A model generated the notes under the pieces. That model was given only the letters and a program-made list of their open reading frames with translations, was not told the DNA's origin and made no database searches. A stretch of DNA of 64,000 bases, from NCBI GenBank assembly GCA_020849765.1, contig JADLAY010000006.1:124001-188000 (forward strand), in the 5' to 3' direction. Origin of the DNA: Anaerolineae bacterium. Its GTDB lineage: Bacteria > Chloroflexota > Anaerolineae > Aggregatilineales > Phototrophicaceae. Positions within the stretch are counted from its first letter, which is position 1. The number at the start of each line of letters is the position of its first letter. The position numbers and the translations under genes are program-made. Below are positions 49,221 through 57,545 of this stretch, in pieces.

Positions 49221-52160
49221 TCATTGCACTCGATCGCCCGCGTACCAGGCCAGATTCATGATCGTGAGCTGCGGGTTGACCGTCAGCGCCGAGGGGAAGA
49301 CGCTCGCGTCGCAGACGTACAGATTGCGATAGCCACGGACGCGGAAGTCCGGGTCGAGCACCGTGCCGAGCGGATTGCCGCCCTGCGGATGCGACGAGTT
49401 GAGCAGCAGATCGTCGTCGTCGTGGACGAGCTGGCGCAGGTAGCGCACGAGATCTTCCTCGCTGCGGTAGACGGCCATGGCGCGGGCATTGGCGGCGCTT
49501 TCCTCGTAGCCGGTGAAGCTGTGATATTTACGCGTCGAGGCGTAGACCTCCTCGGCGCCGCTCGCCAGCAGGATCTTACCGAGCAGGATCAGCGCATCGA
49601 CCAACGTATCCAGGTCGCGCCGGGTCGGCTCGTAATCGAGTTCGGGTGAGCCGCGGAAGAGCACCGATTCGCGGATGTGCGTCTTGTCCTGGCCCTCGGT
49701 GCCGACCAGGATGCCCATCGACGCGAACTGGTGATAGCTTTGCATGTTGGCGAAGTGCGTATCAAGCCAGCCGGGCATGACCAGCGCCTGGGCGACCGGC
49801 GGGTTGAACCACGTCTCGAAGATGTAGTCGCGCGCGTCTTTGACCTGGAGATAGTGCGACATCTGCAAGCCGTCGTAGGCGTTGATCGTCTTGGGGAAGC
49901 GGGCGTGCAGCGGGCTGCCCATGTTGAAGGCGATGCGCCGCCCGATCGGCAGTGACTTGCCGATGCCGCTGCGCAGCATGAGCCAGCTCGAGGCGATGAC
50001 GCCGCCGCTGACGACGACCGTCTTCGGTTTGCGGATGGTGACCGTGCGCCGCCCGCCGAGCTTGACCTCGATCTCGCGGATGACGCCGTTCTCCTCATGC
50101 AGGCCGACGGCTTCCGCCTCGCTCAGGATCGTCAGCGCGCCGGGGTAATCGGCCTGGGCTTTGGGCAGCACCTCGTCCGCCATCGACAGCTTGCGCCCAT
50201 ACTTGCAGCCCATGTTGCAGTAGCCGCAGCCGAGGCAGTCGTCGATGTTGGTCGCCATGGTGGCGAAGGTGTAGGTCTGATTGTGCAGCACCTGGGCGAT
50301 GCCGCGCTCCAATTCGCGGCTGATCGGGTTGGCGACCTCCGCGATCTGCCGCGTGCGCACGTTCTTATCCCATGTGTCGATCTTCAGGCGTTCCATGACC
50401 GCCGTTTGCGCGGCCCAGTAGGCATTGGTGTCGATGCCCGCGCCGAACTCGTCGTTCCAGCGCGCCAGGATGTGGCCGGGAGTCTTGAAGCTGATGCAGT
50501 TGTTGGCGACGGTCGTGCCGCCGACGACGCTGCCCTGGAGGATGCTGAAGCGCATCGACGACGTGACCTGGAGCGCGTTATCGCCGTAGAGCTTGCCGAT
50601 CATGTCGATCTCGTCTTCGGTGTAATCCTCCGGCTTGAGATAGCGGCCCTTTTCGAGCATGAGCACGCGCCGCCCGCGCGCCAGCAGGCGTTCGGCCAGG
50701 ATGGCACCGCCCGCGCCGCTGCCGATGATGACCACGTCGGCGTCTTCGATCACGTCGACGCCCTCGCTGTCGAGATCGCCCGGCGTCTGCACGTCGAGCG
50801 GGTCGTGGCGGCGGATGGGCGCGGTGTTGATGTTGCGCGCGCGCGCCCGGTGGCTGAACGGCTGGTAGCCGATCGATTCCTGCACCTGCTTATCGCCGTA
50901 GTAGCCCAGGTAGGCGAACTGCATGACGAAGCGCATCACGCCTTCGACCAGGTCGATCACGGGTTGCAGGCGCAGCGCATGCAGCAGGCCGATGATGCCT
51001 TTGGTCTCGACGAAGTTGACCTTGAACTGCTGGTTGATGAAGTCGCGCCGTTCGCTCAGGTGCATGAAGCTGAGCGGCGGGCGCAGGGCGAAGACGAACG
51101 GGATCAGCAGGTCGAGCGCGGCAATCGCCAGCTTGGACAGGGCCAGCTTGGGCGCCGGGAACGACGACAGGTGATTATCGACGCGCAGGGCGATTTCGTG
51201 CGGCTTGAGCAGTTCGCGTTCGCCGCCCTCGATCAGGCCGTCGCTGATGGCCGCCAGCGCCCAGAACTGGCCGGGCGTGAAGAAGCGCAGGTAATCGATC
51301 AGCGAGCGGTTGAGCCAGCCGCGCGCCCACCAGAAGCACAGGATCAGCAGCAGATCGAGCAGCGGCGATGCCTCGATCGCGCGGACGAGTTCGGGCGAGA
51401 CGGCAGGACGGCTGAGTTCGGTGATCACGGTCGGGTCGAGCGAGCCGCCGAGCAGGGCCAACAGATGCGCCAGCAGCGCCAATATCCCGCCGATGATGGC
51501 GAGCGTCAGCAGTTCGCCGTGCGCGCGCAGATTGAACGCAGCGAGCAGGGCGCAGGCCGCAATGCCGCCGAAGAAGGTCGCTGCGAAACCGACCATCATC
51601 GCGCCGTTGAGCGCGGACAGTACGACCGGCGTGCCGCTCAAGCGCCCGAAGACGAGGGTGAGGCTGATGGCCGCCGCCAGCATGCCGACGACGAACAGCG
51701 CCGGAGTCAGTGCACGTTCCGCCGCCGTCTGCGGCTTGGTCGTCTTCCAGGGCAGCAGGATGTCCTGCGCGGGCGGCGTGCTGGCGAGCATCGCCAGCAG
51801 GAGGGCGCCGATGACGGCGTCGACCACGGCGCTGACGACGGCCAGCGTGTGCGGCGTACCTTCCGCTGCGGTCTCGCTCGCGATCAGGCCGACGAAGCCG
51901 CCGTAGATCAGAAGCACGCTGACGGTGACGATCATCCAGCGGAAGCGGCGCACGTCCCCGGAGGCGAACCAGGCCATGAAGGCGACGAGGCCCCAGGCGG
52001 CGCAGCCATAGGCCGCGAAGACCGGCGCACCGAAGATGGGATCACCCGCGCTGGCGGGTGCGCGCAGCAGCAGAAACAGGCTGAACAGCCCATAGCCGAC
52101 GGCGACGACTTGCAGCAGCATGCGCAGGCGCTTTTCTTGCGCGCTGAGTTGACTCATCAT
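49221..52160 (-). CDS. GMC oxidoreductase fused to an N-terminal membrane domain
   Basis: 979 residues. About 1-300 form a membrane domain with around seven helices of no known family. A linker follows (about 300-450), then a GMC-type FAD oxidoreductase: 'DVVIIGSGAGGAILAERLLARG' (about 475), 'GSVVGGTTVANNCISF', 'DDCLGCGYCNMGCKYGRK' (Cys cluster as in long-chain alcohol oxidases), 'SSHPQGGNPLG' and the C-terminal 'ASVFPSALTVNPQLTIMNLAWYAGDRV'. The fusion suggests a membrane-bound dehydrogenase passing electrons to the respiratory chain. Substrate unknown, perhaps a long-chain alcohol or sterol. Confidence 0.88.
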   Translation of the reverse strand: MMSQLSAQEKRLRMLLQVVAVGYGLFSLFLLLRAPASAGDPIFGAPVFAAYGCAAWGLVAFMAWFASGDVRRFRWMIVTVSVLLIYGGFVGLIASETAAEGTPHTLAVVSAVVDAVIGALLLAMLASTPPAQDILLPWKTTKPQTAAERALTPALFVVGMLAAAISLTLVFGRLSGTPVVLSALNGAMMVGFAATFFGGIAACALLAAFNLRAHGELLTLAIIGGILALLAHLLALLGGSLDPTVITELSRPAVSPELVRAIEASPLLDLLLILCFWWARGWLNRSLIDYLRFFTPGQFWALAAISDGLIEGGERELLKPHEIALRVDNHLSSFPAPKLALSKLAIAALDLLIPFVFALRPPLSFMHLSERRDFINQQFKVNFVETKGIIGLLHALRLQPVIDLVEGVMRFVMQFAYLGYYGDKQVQESIGYQPFSHRARARNINTAPIRRHDPLDVQTPGDLDSEGVDVIEDADVVIIGSGAGGAILAERLLARGRRVLMLEKGRYLKPEDYTEDEIDMIGKLYGDNALQVTSSMRFSILQGSVVGGTTVANNCISFKTPGHILARWNDEFGAGIDTNAYWAAQTAVMERLKIDTWDKNVRTRQIAEVANPISRELERGIAQVLHNQTYTFATMATNIDDCLGCGYCNMGCKYGRKLSMADEVLPKAQADYPGALTILSEAEAVGLHEENGVIREIEVKLGGRRTVTIRKPKTVVVSGGVIASSWLMLRSGIGKSLPIGRRIAFNMGSPLHARFPKTINAYDGLQMSHYLQVKDARDYIFETWFNPPVAQALVMPGWLDTHFANMQSYHQFASMGILVGTEGQDKTHIRESVLFRGSPELDYEPTRRDLDTLVDALILLGKILLASGAEEVYASTRKYHSFTGYEESAANARAMAVYRSEEDLVRYLRQLVHDDDDLLLNSSHPQGGNPLGTVLDPDFRVRGYRNLYVCDASVFPSALTVNPQLTIMNLAWYAGDRVQ

Positions 52161-52248
52161 GCATATCCCTATCTGGCGAGCCGTTCCCCCACACTCTGAT
52201 CGAGTATAGGGGATTTTTCGCGCGGTGGGTAATGGGGGAGGGGAGAGA

Positions 52249-52280
52249 GTGCTCGGTGTTCGGTGCTCAGATGGGGTTCA
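52249..52280. repeat. Short heptad-type repeat
   Basis: GTGCTCGGTGTTCGGTGCTC followed by AGATGGGGTTCACG, between the GMC and TIR-FGE genes. One of the smallest copies of the family. Confidence 0.6.
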
Positions 52281-52329
52281 CGCCGCTGTCACACCAGTGG
52301 GCACTTCGGCGTTCTGGGTGCGCCTGGAC

Positions 52330-53595
52330 TCAAGCCGAGCGCGCACAGCGGAAACCATCTTGCTCAGTTTCGTAGTCGAGCGTGTTGTCATTTCGATAGG
52401 TGCTTGTCATTGACGAGATCTCGATCTGGTCCCACGCTCCGCCGCGGAGGCCTCGATAAACCTCCATGTCGTTGGAATTCTGCTCGCGGCCATCGTCCGC
52501 GGCGTAGGGATAGGGCATATAGATGCTGCTCACCCATTCCCAGACGTTGCCGCTCATATCCAAAGCGCCGACCCAGGAGGCTCCCGCTGGAATGCTCCCG
52601 ACATCGGCAGACTGTTCGTTCGCATTGTCCCACCAGATCGCCTTATCCGCGTCCCACCGATCTCCCCACGGAAAGAGGAGGCTATCCGGACCACGGGCGG
52701 CGTATTCCCACTCGCGTTCGGTCGGCAGCCGTGCCCCGCGCAACGTGCAAAAGTCGCGCGCTTCCAGCCAGGTGATGCGCTCGCGAGGTTGATCGTCTCC
52801 GCTCCATTCGCTGGATCGATCTGCGCGGCCATTGAAGCGCGCAAACTGTGCATTGGTCACCTCAACCTCGTCGATCCAGAATGGTTCATCAAAGCATTGC
52901 TCGTGGGCCGGGATCTGGTCGATCTCGCCTTCGGGGTTACCCATCGTGAAACACCCCACCGGCACGAGCATCATCGTCACGCCGTTGAAATCTTCGGCGA
53001 TGGGCGTCCAGTCGGCGTTGCGGGTGACCGGCTCGTAGCCGGGTTCGCGCGTCGCGCTTGGCGCGTCCCCAAGGAGGCTGCTCAGTTGTGGCAGGCCGAT
53101 GACCAGCGCAACTGCCAACACGATCAGCACTGCCACGATCATCAGCGGTTTCGCCAACCGTAGGCGCGGCTGCGGCACCGACTTCTTGATCATGTCCGCA
53201 ACCGCGGCAATTGCCTGATCGACGTAGACATTCCTCACATCGAGAATTTGCACGCCGTCGGATTGAAGCAGCGCTTCGACGTGAGCGTTTGGGGGCGGCT
53301 TCGGCGCGCTATAGCGTTCCTGGAAGACGGGGATCATCGTCTTGCGGAGGTTGTAGGCATGTTCGATTTCTTCGAGCACCCAGGCTGATTCGAGCGAAGT
53401 CTCGCCGAGAAGGCAGATGAAGACGTCGCTCTCGGCAATGGCACGGCGCAGGCGGTCGGGAAAGGCTCCGCCGCCGTCGGTGTTGCGGGTATCGACATAG
53501 GTCTCGATACCATGCTGCTTGCTCAGCGTCATGGCGATCAACGTCGCCAGCGCTGCGCTATCCACCCTTCGATAGGAGATGAATGCTCGCGCCAT
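52330..53595 (-). CDS. TIR - transmembrane - formylglycine-generating-enzyme-like fusion
   Basis: About 421 residues. TIR domain at 1-130 ('ARAFISYRRVDSAALATLIAMTL', 'ETYVDTRNTDGGGAFPDRL', 'SAWVLEEIEHA'; the Glu matches the TIR catalytic position). One membrane helix follows (about 148-166: 'LMIVAVLIVLAVALVIGL'), then an SUMF1/FGE-like domain ('MMLVPVGCFTMGNPEGEIDQIPAHEQCFDEPFWIDEVEVTNAQFARF', 'LPTEREWEYAARG', 'DMSGNVWEWVSS', 'YRGLRGGAW', 'DGFRCARSA'). ATG 53595 is preferred over TTG 53607. The topology puts the two domains on opposite membrane sides, suggesting an outside-in sensor. Confidence 0.9.
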   Translation of the reverse strand: MARAFISYRRVDSAALATLIAMTLSKQHGIETYVDTRNTDGGGAFPDRLRRAIAESDVFICLLGETSLESAWVLEEIEHAYNLRKTMIPVFQERYSAPKPPPNAHVEALLQSDGVQILDVRNVYVDQAIAAVADMIKKSVPQPRLRLAKPLMIVAVLIVLAVALVIGLPQLSSLLGDAPSATREPGYEPVTRNADWTPIAEDFNGVTMMLVPVGCFTMGNPEGEIDQIPAHEQCFDEPFWIDEVEVTNAQFARFNGRADRSSEWSGDDQPRERITWLEARDFCTLRGARLPTEREWEYAARGPDSLLFPWGDRWDADKAIWWDNANEQSADVGSIPAGASWVGALDMSGNVWEWVSSIYMPYPYAADDGREQNSNDMEVYRGLRGGAWDQIEISSMTSTYRNDNTLDYETEQDGFRCARSA

Positions 53596-53919
53596 CGCTG
53601 ACTGCAATTCGAATATGGTGATTCAATTGCCGCAATTATGTGCTGGATTCCGAGAGGTGCGCAAGCAACTGGCTGCGCCCGGCTGAGCGAGCTGGGAAGT
53701 CTGAAGGGTAACGATGAAAAGCATCTCTGAGATGAGGGCAAGCCACCGGCTTGCCCCTACACCCGCAACGATTATCGGAGGGCGTGAAGTGGATACGTCT
53801 TGGGTCAATCGAACTCAATATATAACCGGGCAGGACTCGATTACAACCATAATTCTCTATCTATCTTGTCATGGATAGATGCATTCGTTTGCGCCATTGC
53901 GATTCAGGATTGTCTGCCC
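53596..53919. other. Gap upstream of the TIR-FGE gene
   Basis: Contains one GTAG-footed palindrome (GGGCAAGCC-ACC-GGCTTGCCC-CTAC, 53736-53760) and a small hairpin ATCTATC...GGATAGAT near 53858-53880. The latter could end the converging transcripts. No gene supported. Confidence 0.6.
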
Positions 53920-54327
53920 CTACTTCGCGCGCATGCGGTTGTTACGCGGGTTGTGCTCAAGCTCGGCCAGGCCGAGCGCTTCGAGCAGCGGCGGGATGTA
54001 CATGCCGAAGCGCCCGCGCAGACCCTTCTTGAGTCCGTACCAGCCGCCGACAGGATTCTCCGGCGAGCGGCCCCAGGCTTCGACCGTGCCCGGCTTCGCC
54101 TCTTTCTGCTCGTCGGCGCTGCCGAGTTCCATCCAGTCGCCGTGCGCCTTGAGCATCGCGTGCAGATCGTCGATGCAGCGCAGGTCGTAGAGCAGCACCG
54201 TCTTGCCGACCGTGCAGACGAGGGCAGGTGGGTCGTGCGCCTCGTCCTTGTAGAGCGTGTACTCGGATGTGCCCGGCGGTGTTTGCAGCACCCATGGATC
54301 GTCTTTCGTGCCTGTGCCCTGTGCCAT
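53920..54327 (-). CDS. Conserved protein of unknown function (possibly DUF6855)
   Basis: 135 residues: 'GTGTKDDPWVLQTPPGTSEYTLYKDE', 'LVCTVGKTVLLYDLRCIDDLHAMLKAHGDWMELGSADEQK', 'VEAWGRSPENPVGGWYGLKKGLRGRFGMYIPPLLEALGLAELEHNPRNNRMRA'. I recall this pattern as a widespread uncharacterised soluble protein, probably DUF6855; the number should be checked. GGAGGTGAGC precedes the ATG. Function unknown. Confidence 0.8.
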   Translation of the reverse strand: MAQGTGTKDDPWVLQTPPGTSEYTLYKDEAHDPPALVCTVGKTVLLYDLRCIDDLHAMLKAHGDWMELGSADEQKEAKPGTVEAWGRSPENPVGGWYGLKKGLRGRFGMYIPPLLEALGLAELEHNPRNNRMRAK

Positions 54328-54526
54328 CGCTCACCTCCTCGTGTGTATTCGTGCAATCAATACTCGGCAGCGGACGGTGTAAGTTCAGGATTGGAGGCTG
54401 CCGTGCGCAATTCATCGTATGAAGAATTCACCAGCAGGGCAAGCGGCGCGGACCGGGCACTACTCAATAAGGCCGCGGCGGTGGATACTCCTCGCTCGCG
54501 AACGACCCGAGTGAGGAGACAGCGAC

Positions 54527-54940
54527 ATGACACCCCCTGTGCTTGAACTGCGCGTGGCGCTCGTCAGCGCCGATTACGAACGGCTGGCGGCATTCTATCG
54601 CGATGGGCTGGGACTCGATCCGGCGGAGTTGTGGAAGAACGCGGACGAGGGCGCGGTCATCTTCGAGCTGGGACGCGCGACGCTCGAAGTCTTTGACGAG
54701 GCGCACGGCGATACCGTCGACGAGATCGAGACGGGGCAGCGACTGGGCGCGCGCATCCGCTTCGCCCTCCGCGTGCCGGATCTCGACGCGGCGCTGAGTC
54801 GCGCGCTCGCCTGGGGCGCGACGCAGGTGCACGAGCCGGTCATCACGCCGTGGCGGCACTACAACGTCCGTCTGCAAGCGCCGGACGGCATGCAGATCAC
54901 GCTGTTTCAGGTGTTGGATTCGGATACGGAAGGCGACTAG
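54527..54940 (+). CDS. VOC-family (glyoxalase/bleomycin-resistance-like) protein
   Basis: 137 residues with two beta-alpha-beta-beta-beta units: 'ELRVALVSADYERLAAFYRDGLGLDPAELW' and 'IRFALRVPDLDAALSRALAWGATQVHEPVITPW', ending 'APDGMQITLFQVL'. Metal-ligand positions are partly visible (Glu in 'EVFDEAHG', Gln/Thr in 'MQITLF'). The substrate cannot be told. GGAGACAGCGAC precedes the ATG. Confidence 0.85.
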   Translation: MTPPVLELRVALVSADYERLAAFYRDGLGLDPAELWKNADEGAVIFELGRATLEVFDEAHGDTVDEIETGQRLGARIRFALRVPDLDAALSRALAWGATQVHEPVITPWRHYNVRLQAPDGMQITLFQVLDSDTEGD

Positions 54941-54951
54941 GTGAGGGAAGG

Positions 54952-55041
54952 GGTGCTCAGTGCTCAGTACTCGGTGCTCGGTTAGGGAGGCTGCATGGTG
55001 CGAGGACGTGTGCTGTGTAGCGACGTCCCGCGGGGCGTGCG
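54952..55041. repeat. Heptad repeat plus GTAG-footed palindrome
   Basis: Heptad units at 54952-54990, then GTAG (55017-55020) and a CGACGTCCCGCGGGGCGTGCG arm followed by GCATGGAA. This is the compound order seen also near 28880, 41216 and 60650. Confidence 0.65.
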
Positions 55042-55136
55042 GCATGGAATATTCAGCACTTTGCCACAACTCACCAGGACCGCAGCGCGTATAAGATCAA
55101 CAGTAGCGCTCACCTCTCACCAAGCGAGTAACCCCG

Positions 55137-55550
55137 ATGATCCCCGCATCCCATCTCGATCTGATCGACGGCCCATACACCGCCGTGCTAACGACCGTCA
55201 TGCCCGACGGCCAGCCGCAGACGACGCCCGTCTGGTGCAACCGCGACGGCGACGACGTGCTCATTAACACCATGCGCGAGTTCCGCAAGGCGGCCAACAT
55301 GCGCGCCAACCCGCGCGTGACGCTGCTGATCTATGACCCGGCCAATCCGCTGCGCCACGTCGAGATCCGCGGCACGGTCGCCGAGATGAGCGAGCATGGC
55401 GCGGTCGAGCATCTCGACCAACTGACGCAGCTCTACATGGGCAATCCGAACGTCCATTTCTTTGGCGACTGCGTCCCGGCCAGCGAGGCAGCGACGCACA
55501 CGCCCGTGCGCATCCGTATCGCGCCGCACCGCGTGCGCGTGGAAGGGTGA
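55137..55550 (+). CDS. PPOX-class F420-dependent oxidoreductase, copy 1
   Basis: 137 residues, split-barrel flavin/F420 fold: 'HLDLIDGPYTAVLTTVMPDGQPQTTPVWCNRDGDDVLINTMREFRKAANMRANPRVTLLIYDP' is typical of TIGR03618-type proteins. These use F420 or FMN to reduce unsaturated compounds or bind tetrapyrroles. The next gene is a paralogue that overlaps this stop, so they form an operon and possibly a heterodimer. Confidence 0.88.
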   Translation: MIPASHLDLIDGPYTAVLTTVMPDGQPQTTPVWCNRDGDDVLINTMREFRKAANMRANPRVTLLIYDPANPLRHVEIRGTVAEMSEHGAVEHLDQLTQLYMGNPNVHFFGDCVPASEAATHTPVRIRIAPHRVRVEG

Positions 55551-55555
55551 TCGCC

Positions 55556-55984
55556 ATGACCATCGTCACGATCCCCAACTCTCACATTGACCTGCTGTGC
55601 GATCCGGTTCACGCGGTGCTGACGACGATGCTGCCGGATGGGCAGCCGCAGTCGAGCATCGTCTGGGCGGACTACGACGGTGAGCACGTGCTGATCAACA
55701 CGACACTCGAACGGCAGAAGGGGCGCAACATGCGCATCAACCCGCGCGTGACGCTGCTTGTGATCGACCCGCGCAACAGCAGCCGCTGGGTCGAGATCCG
55801 CGGGCGCGTCGTCGAGATCACGACCGAAGGCGCGGAGGCGCACGCCGACAAGCTGACGCAACAGTACACCGGCAAGGCGCGCTTCTACGGCGACATCTAC
55901 CCGCCGGAGCGGCGCATCCTGGAAACGCGCGTGCTCGTCCGCATCGCGCCGGTCAGGGTCGCGTTCGACGCGGTGTTCAAGTAG
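55556..55984 (+). CDS. PPOX-class F420-dependent oxidoreductase, copy 2
   Basis: About 142 residues, paralogous to the previous gene ('HIDLLCDPVHAVLTTMLPDGQPQSSIVWADYDGEHVLINTTLERQKGRNMRINPRVTLLVIDP'). The ATG at 55556 is chosen because GGAAGGG lies at good spacing; a GTG overlapping the upstream stop (55547) is the alternative. After the stop a GACGTGC...GCACGTC palindrome (55985-56004) separates it from the converging NDH-2 gene. Confidence 0.88.
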   Translation: MTIVTIPNSHIDLLCDPVHAVLTTMLPDGQPQSSIVWADYDGEHVLINTTLERQKGRNMRINPRVTLLVIDPRNSSRWVEIRGRVVEITTEGAEAHADKLTQQYTGKARFYGDIYPPERRILETRVLVRIAPVRVAFDAVFK

Positions 55985-56011
55985 AGACGTGCAATGGCAC
56001 GTCCGTTTCCA

Positions 56012-57340
56012 CTAACCCGACTCTTCGACTAGCTCATGCTCGTCGGCGTAGATCGGCTCGGCCTCCACGGCGAGCGGCCGTTTGGACGGCAGGATCAGGC
56101 GCACGGAGCGGTCGTAGGTCAGGTAATTCCAGACCCAGTTCATGAGCACGCTCAGCCGGTTTCGGAAGCCGAGCAGCCAGAGCAGATGCAGGAACAGCCA
56201 GGCGACCCAGGCCAGATAGCCCGTCAGCGAGATGCGGTTGAAGATCCAGGCGACGGCGCGGCTGCGTCCGATGGTCGCCATGATGCCGCGGTCGTGATAG
56301 GTGAACGTCTCCTGATCTTGACCGGCGATGCGGCGCAGGATGTTGTGTGCGGCTAGCTTGCCCTCCTGCTGAGCGACGGGGATCAACATCGGGTAGGGCT
56401 GGCCCTTGTCATCTTCGAGATAGGCCATGTCGCCGACGACGTAGATGGCCTCACGTTCGACGACCTCCATCGTCGGGCGCAAGGGCACGCGTCCGCCGCG
56501 CTGCAGCGGCAGATTGAGCCGTTCGGACAGCGGCGCGCCTTTGGTGCCCGCCGCCCAGATCAGCGTGTGGGTCGCGATCTCCTGGCCGTCGGCCAGCTTG
56601 ACGTAGCTCTCGCCAACATCCGTGACCGACGTGTTCAGGATCACGCGCACGCCGAGCGATGCCAGTTGGTCGCGCGCGGAATCCTGGAGCTTTTCCGGGT
56701 AGGGCGTCAGCAGCGTTTTCGTCGCTTCGATCAGGATGACCTGGGCGCGTTCGAGTTCGGGGAAGTCGTTCTTGAGCACGTCGTTGTAGAGTTCGTGCAG
56801 CGCCCCGGCGGTTTCCAGGCCGGTCGGCCCGCCGCCGACGACCACCAGCGTCGTCAACGCACGCCGTTCGGCTTCGTCCTCGCGGCGGACGGCGGTCTCG
56901 AACTGCTGCAGGATGTGATTGCGCAGGAAGATGGCGTCGTTCAAGTCCTTGAGCGGGAAGCCGTTGGCCTCGACCGCCTCGTTGCCGAAGTAATTGGTCA
57001 CGCTGCCCGCCGCGACGATCAGGTAGTCGTACGGCTCCTGGATGGCGCGGTCTTCAAGCTGGATGGTCAGCGTCCTGGCATCGCTGTCGATCTGCTCGAC
57101 CTCGCCCATCAGGACGTGGATGTTGCGCTTCCTGGAGAAGATCTGGCGGATGGGGTAGGCGATGTCGCTGGGATCGAGGGCGCAGGTCGCCACCTGATAG
57201 AGCAGGGGCGTGAAGGTGTGATAGTTCTGGCGGTCGATCAGCAGGACGTCGACGTCTTTGCCCGCCAGCGCCTGCGCGGCATGGAGGCCGCCAAAGCCAG
57301 CGCCGACGATGACGATGCGCGGTCGTTGGGTCATGGTCAT
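56012..57340 (-). CDS. ndh: Type II NADH dehydrogenase (NDH-2)
   Basis: 442 residues; a membrane-associated flavoprotein passing electrons from NADH to quinone without proton pumping. Two dinucleotide folds are visible: 'IVIVGAGFGGLHAAQALAG' (FAD) and 'LVVVGGGPTGLETAGAL' (NADH), with 'YQVATCALDPSDIAYPIR' and 'AAGTKGAPL'. The C-terminal amphipathic/hydrophobic region ('LTGYLAWVAWLFLHLLWLLGF') anchors it. The likely electron acceptor is the menaquinone whose synthesis genes are in this window. Confidence 0.9.
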   Translation of the reverse strand: MTMTQRPRIVIVGAGFGGLHAAQALAGKDVDVLLIDRQNYHTFTPLLYQVATCALDPSDIAYPIRQIFSRKRNIHVLMGEVEQIDSDARTLTIQLEDRAIQEPYDYLIVAAGSVTNYFGNEAVEANGFPLKDLNDAIFLRNHILQQFETAVRREDEAERRALTTLVVVGGGPTGLETAGALHELYNDVLKNDFPELERAQVILIEATKTLLTPYPEKLQDSARDQLASLGVRVILNTSVTDVGESYVKLADGQEIATHTLIWAAGTKGAPLSERLNLPLQRGGRVPLRPTMEVVEREAIYVVGDMAYLEDDKGQPYPMLIPVAQQEGKLAAHNILRRIAGQDQETFTYHDRGIMATIGRSRAVAWIFNRISLTGYLAWVAWLFLHLLWLLGFRNRLSVLMNWVWNYLTYDRSVRLILPSKRPLAVEAEPIYADEHELVEESG

Positions 57341-57504
57341 GAGATCCTTCGGGTGGTAAGTCTGCCGATTGGAAACAACGCATCAGCACGGGAAAAAAGG
57401 GATCTCGTTATTACACGATCCATTATCGTGCAAATCGCCGGTCGGGCAAGGCGCGGCGTCGCTTATCAGGCGAGAAGTGGGGGCTCTGGGGCTTGGCGTC
57501 GCTG

Positions 57505-57529
57505 GGGCTTGGCAGCGCCAAGCCCCTAC
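57505..57529. repeat. GTAG-footed palindrome after the serine hydrolase gene
   Basis: GGGCTTGGC-AGC-GCCAAGCCC followed by CTAC. It sits 17 bp past the hydrolase stop codon and is another stem variant of the family. Confidence 0.8.
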
Positions 57530-57545
57530 ACCTGTCTGTGCGTAA

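Noticed and set aside
50097..52199. 700-codon open frame on the plus strand opposite the GMC gene
   Set aside because: It lies antisense to a well-supported gene, has His/Arg/Gln/Asp-rich composition typical of a G+C-rich shadow frame, and shows no motif.
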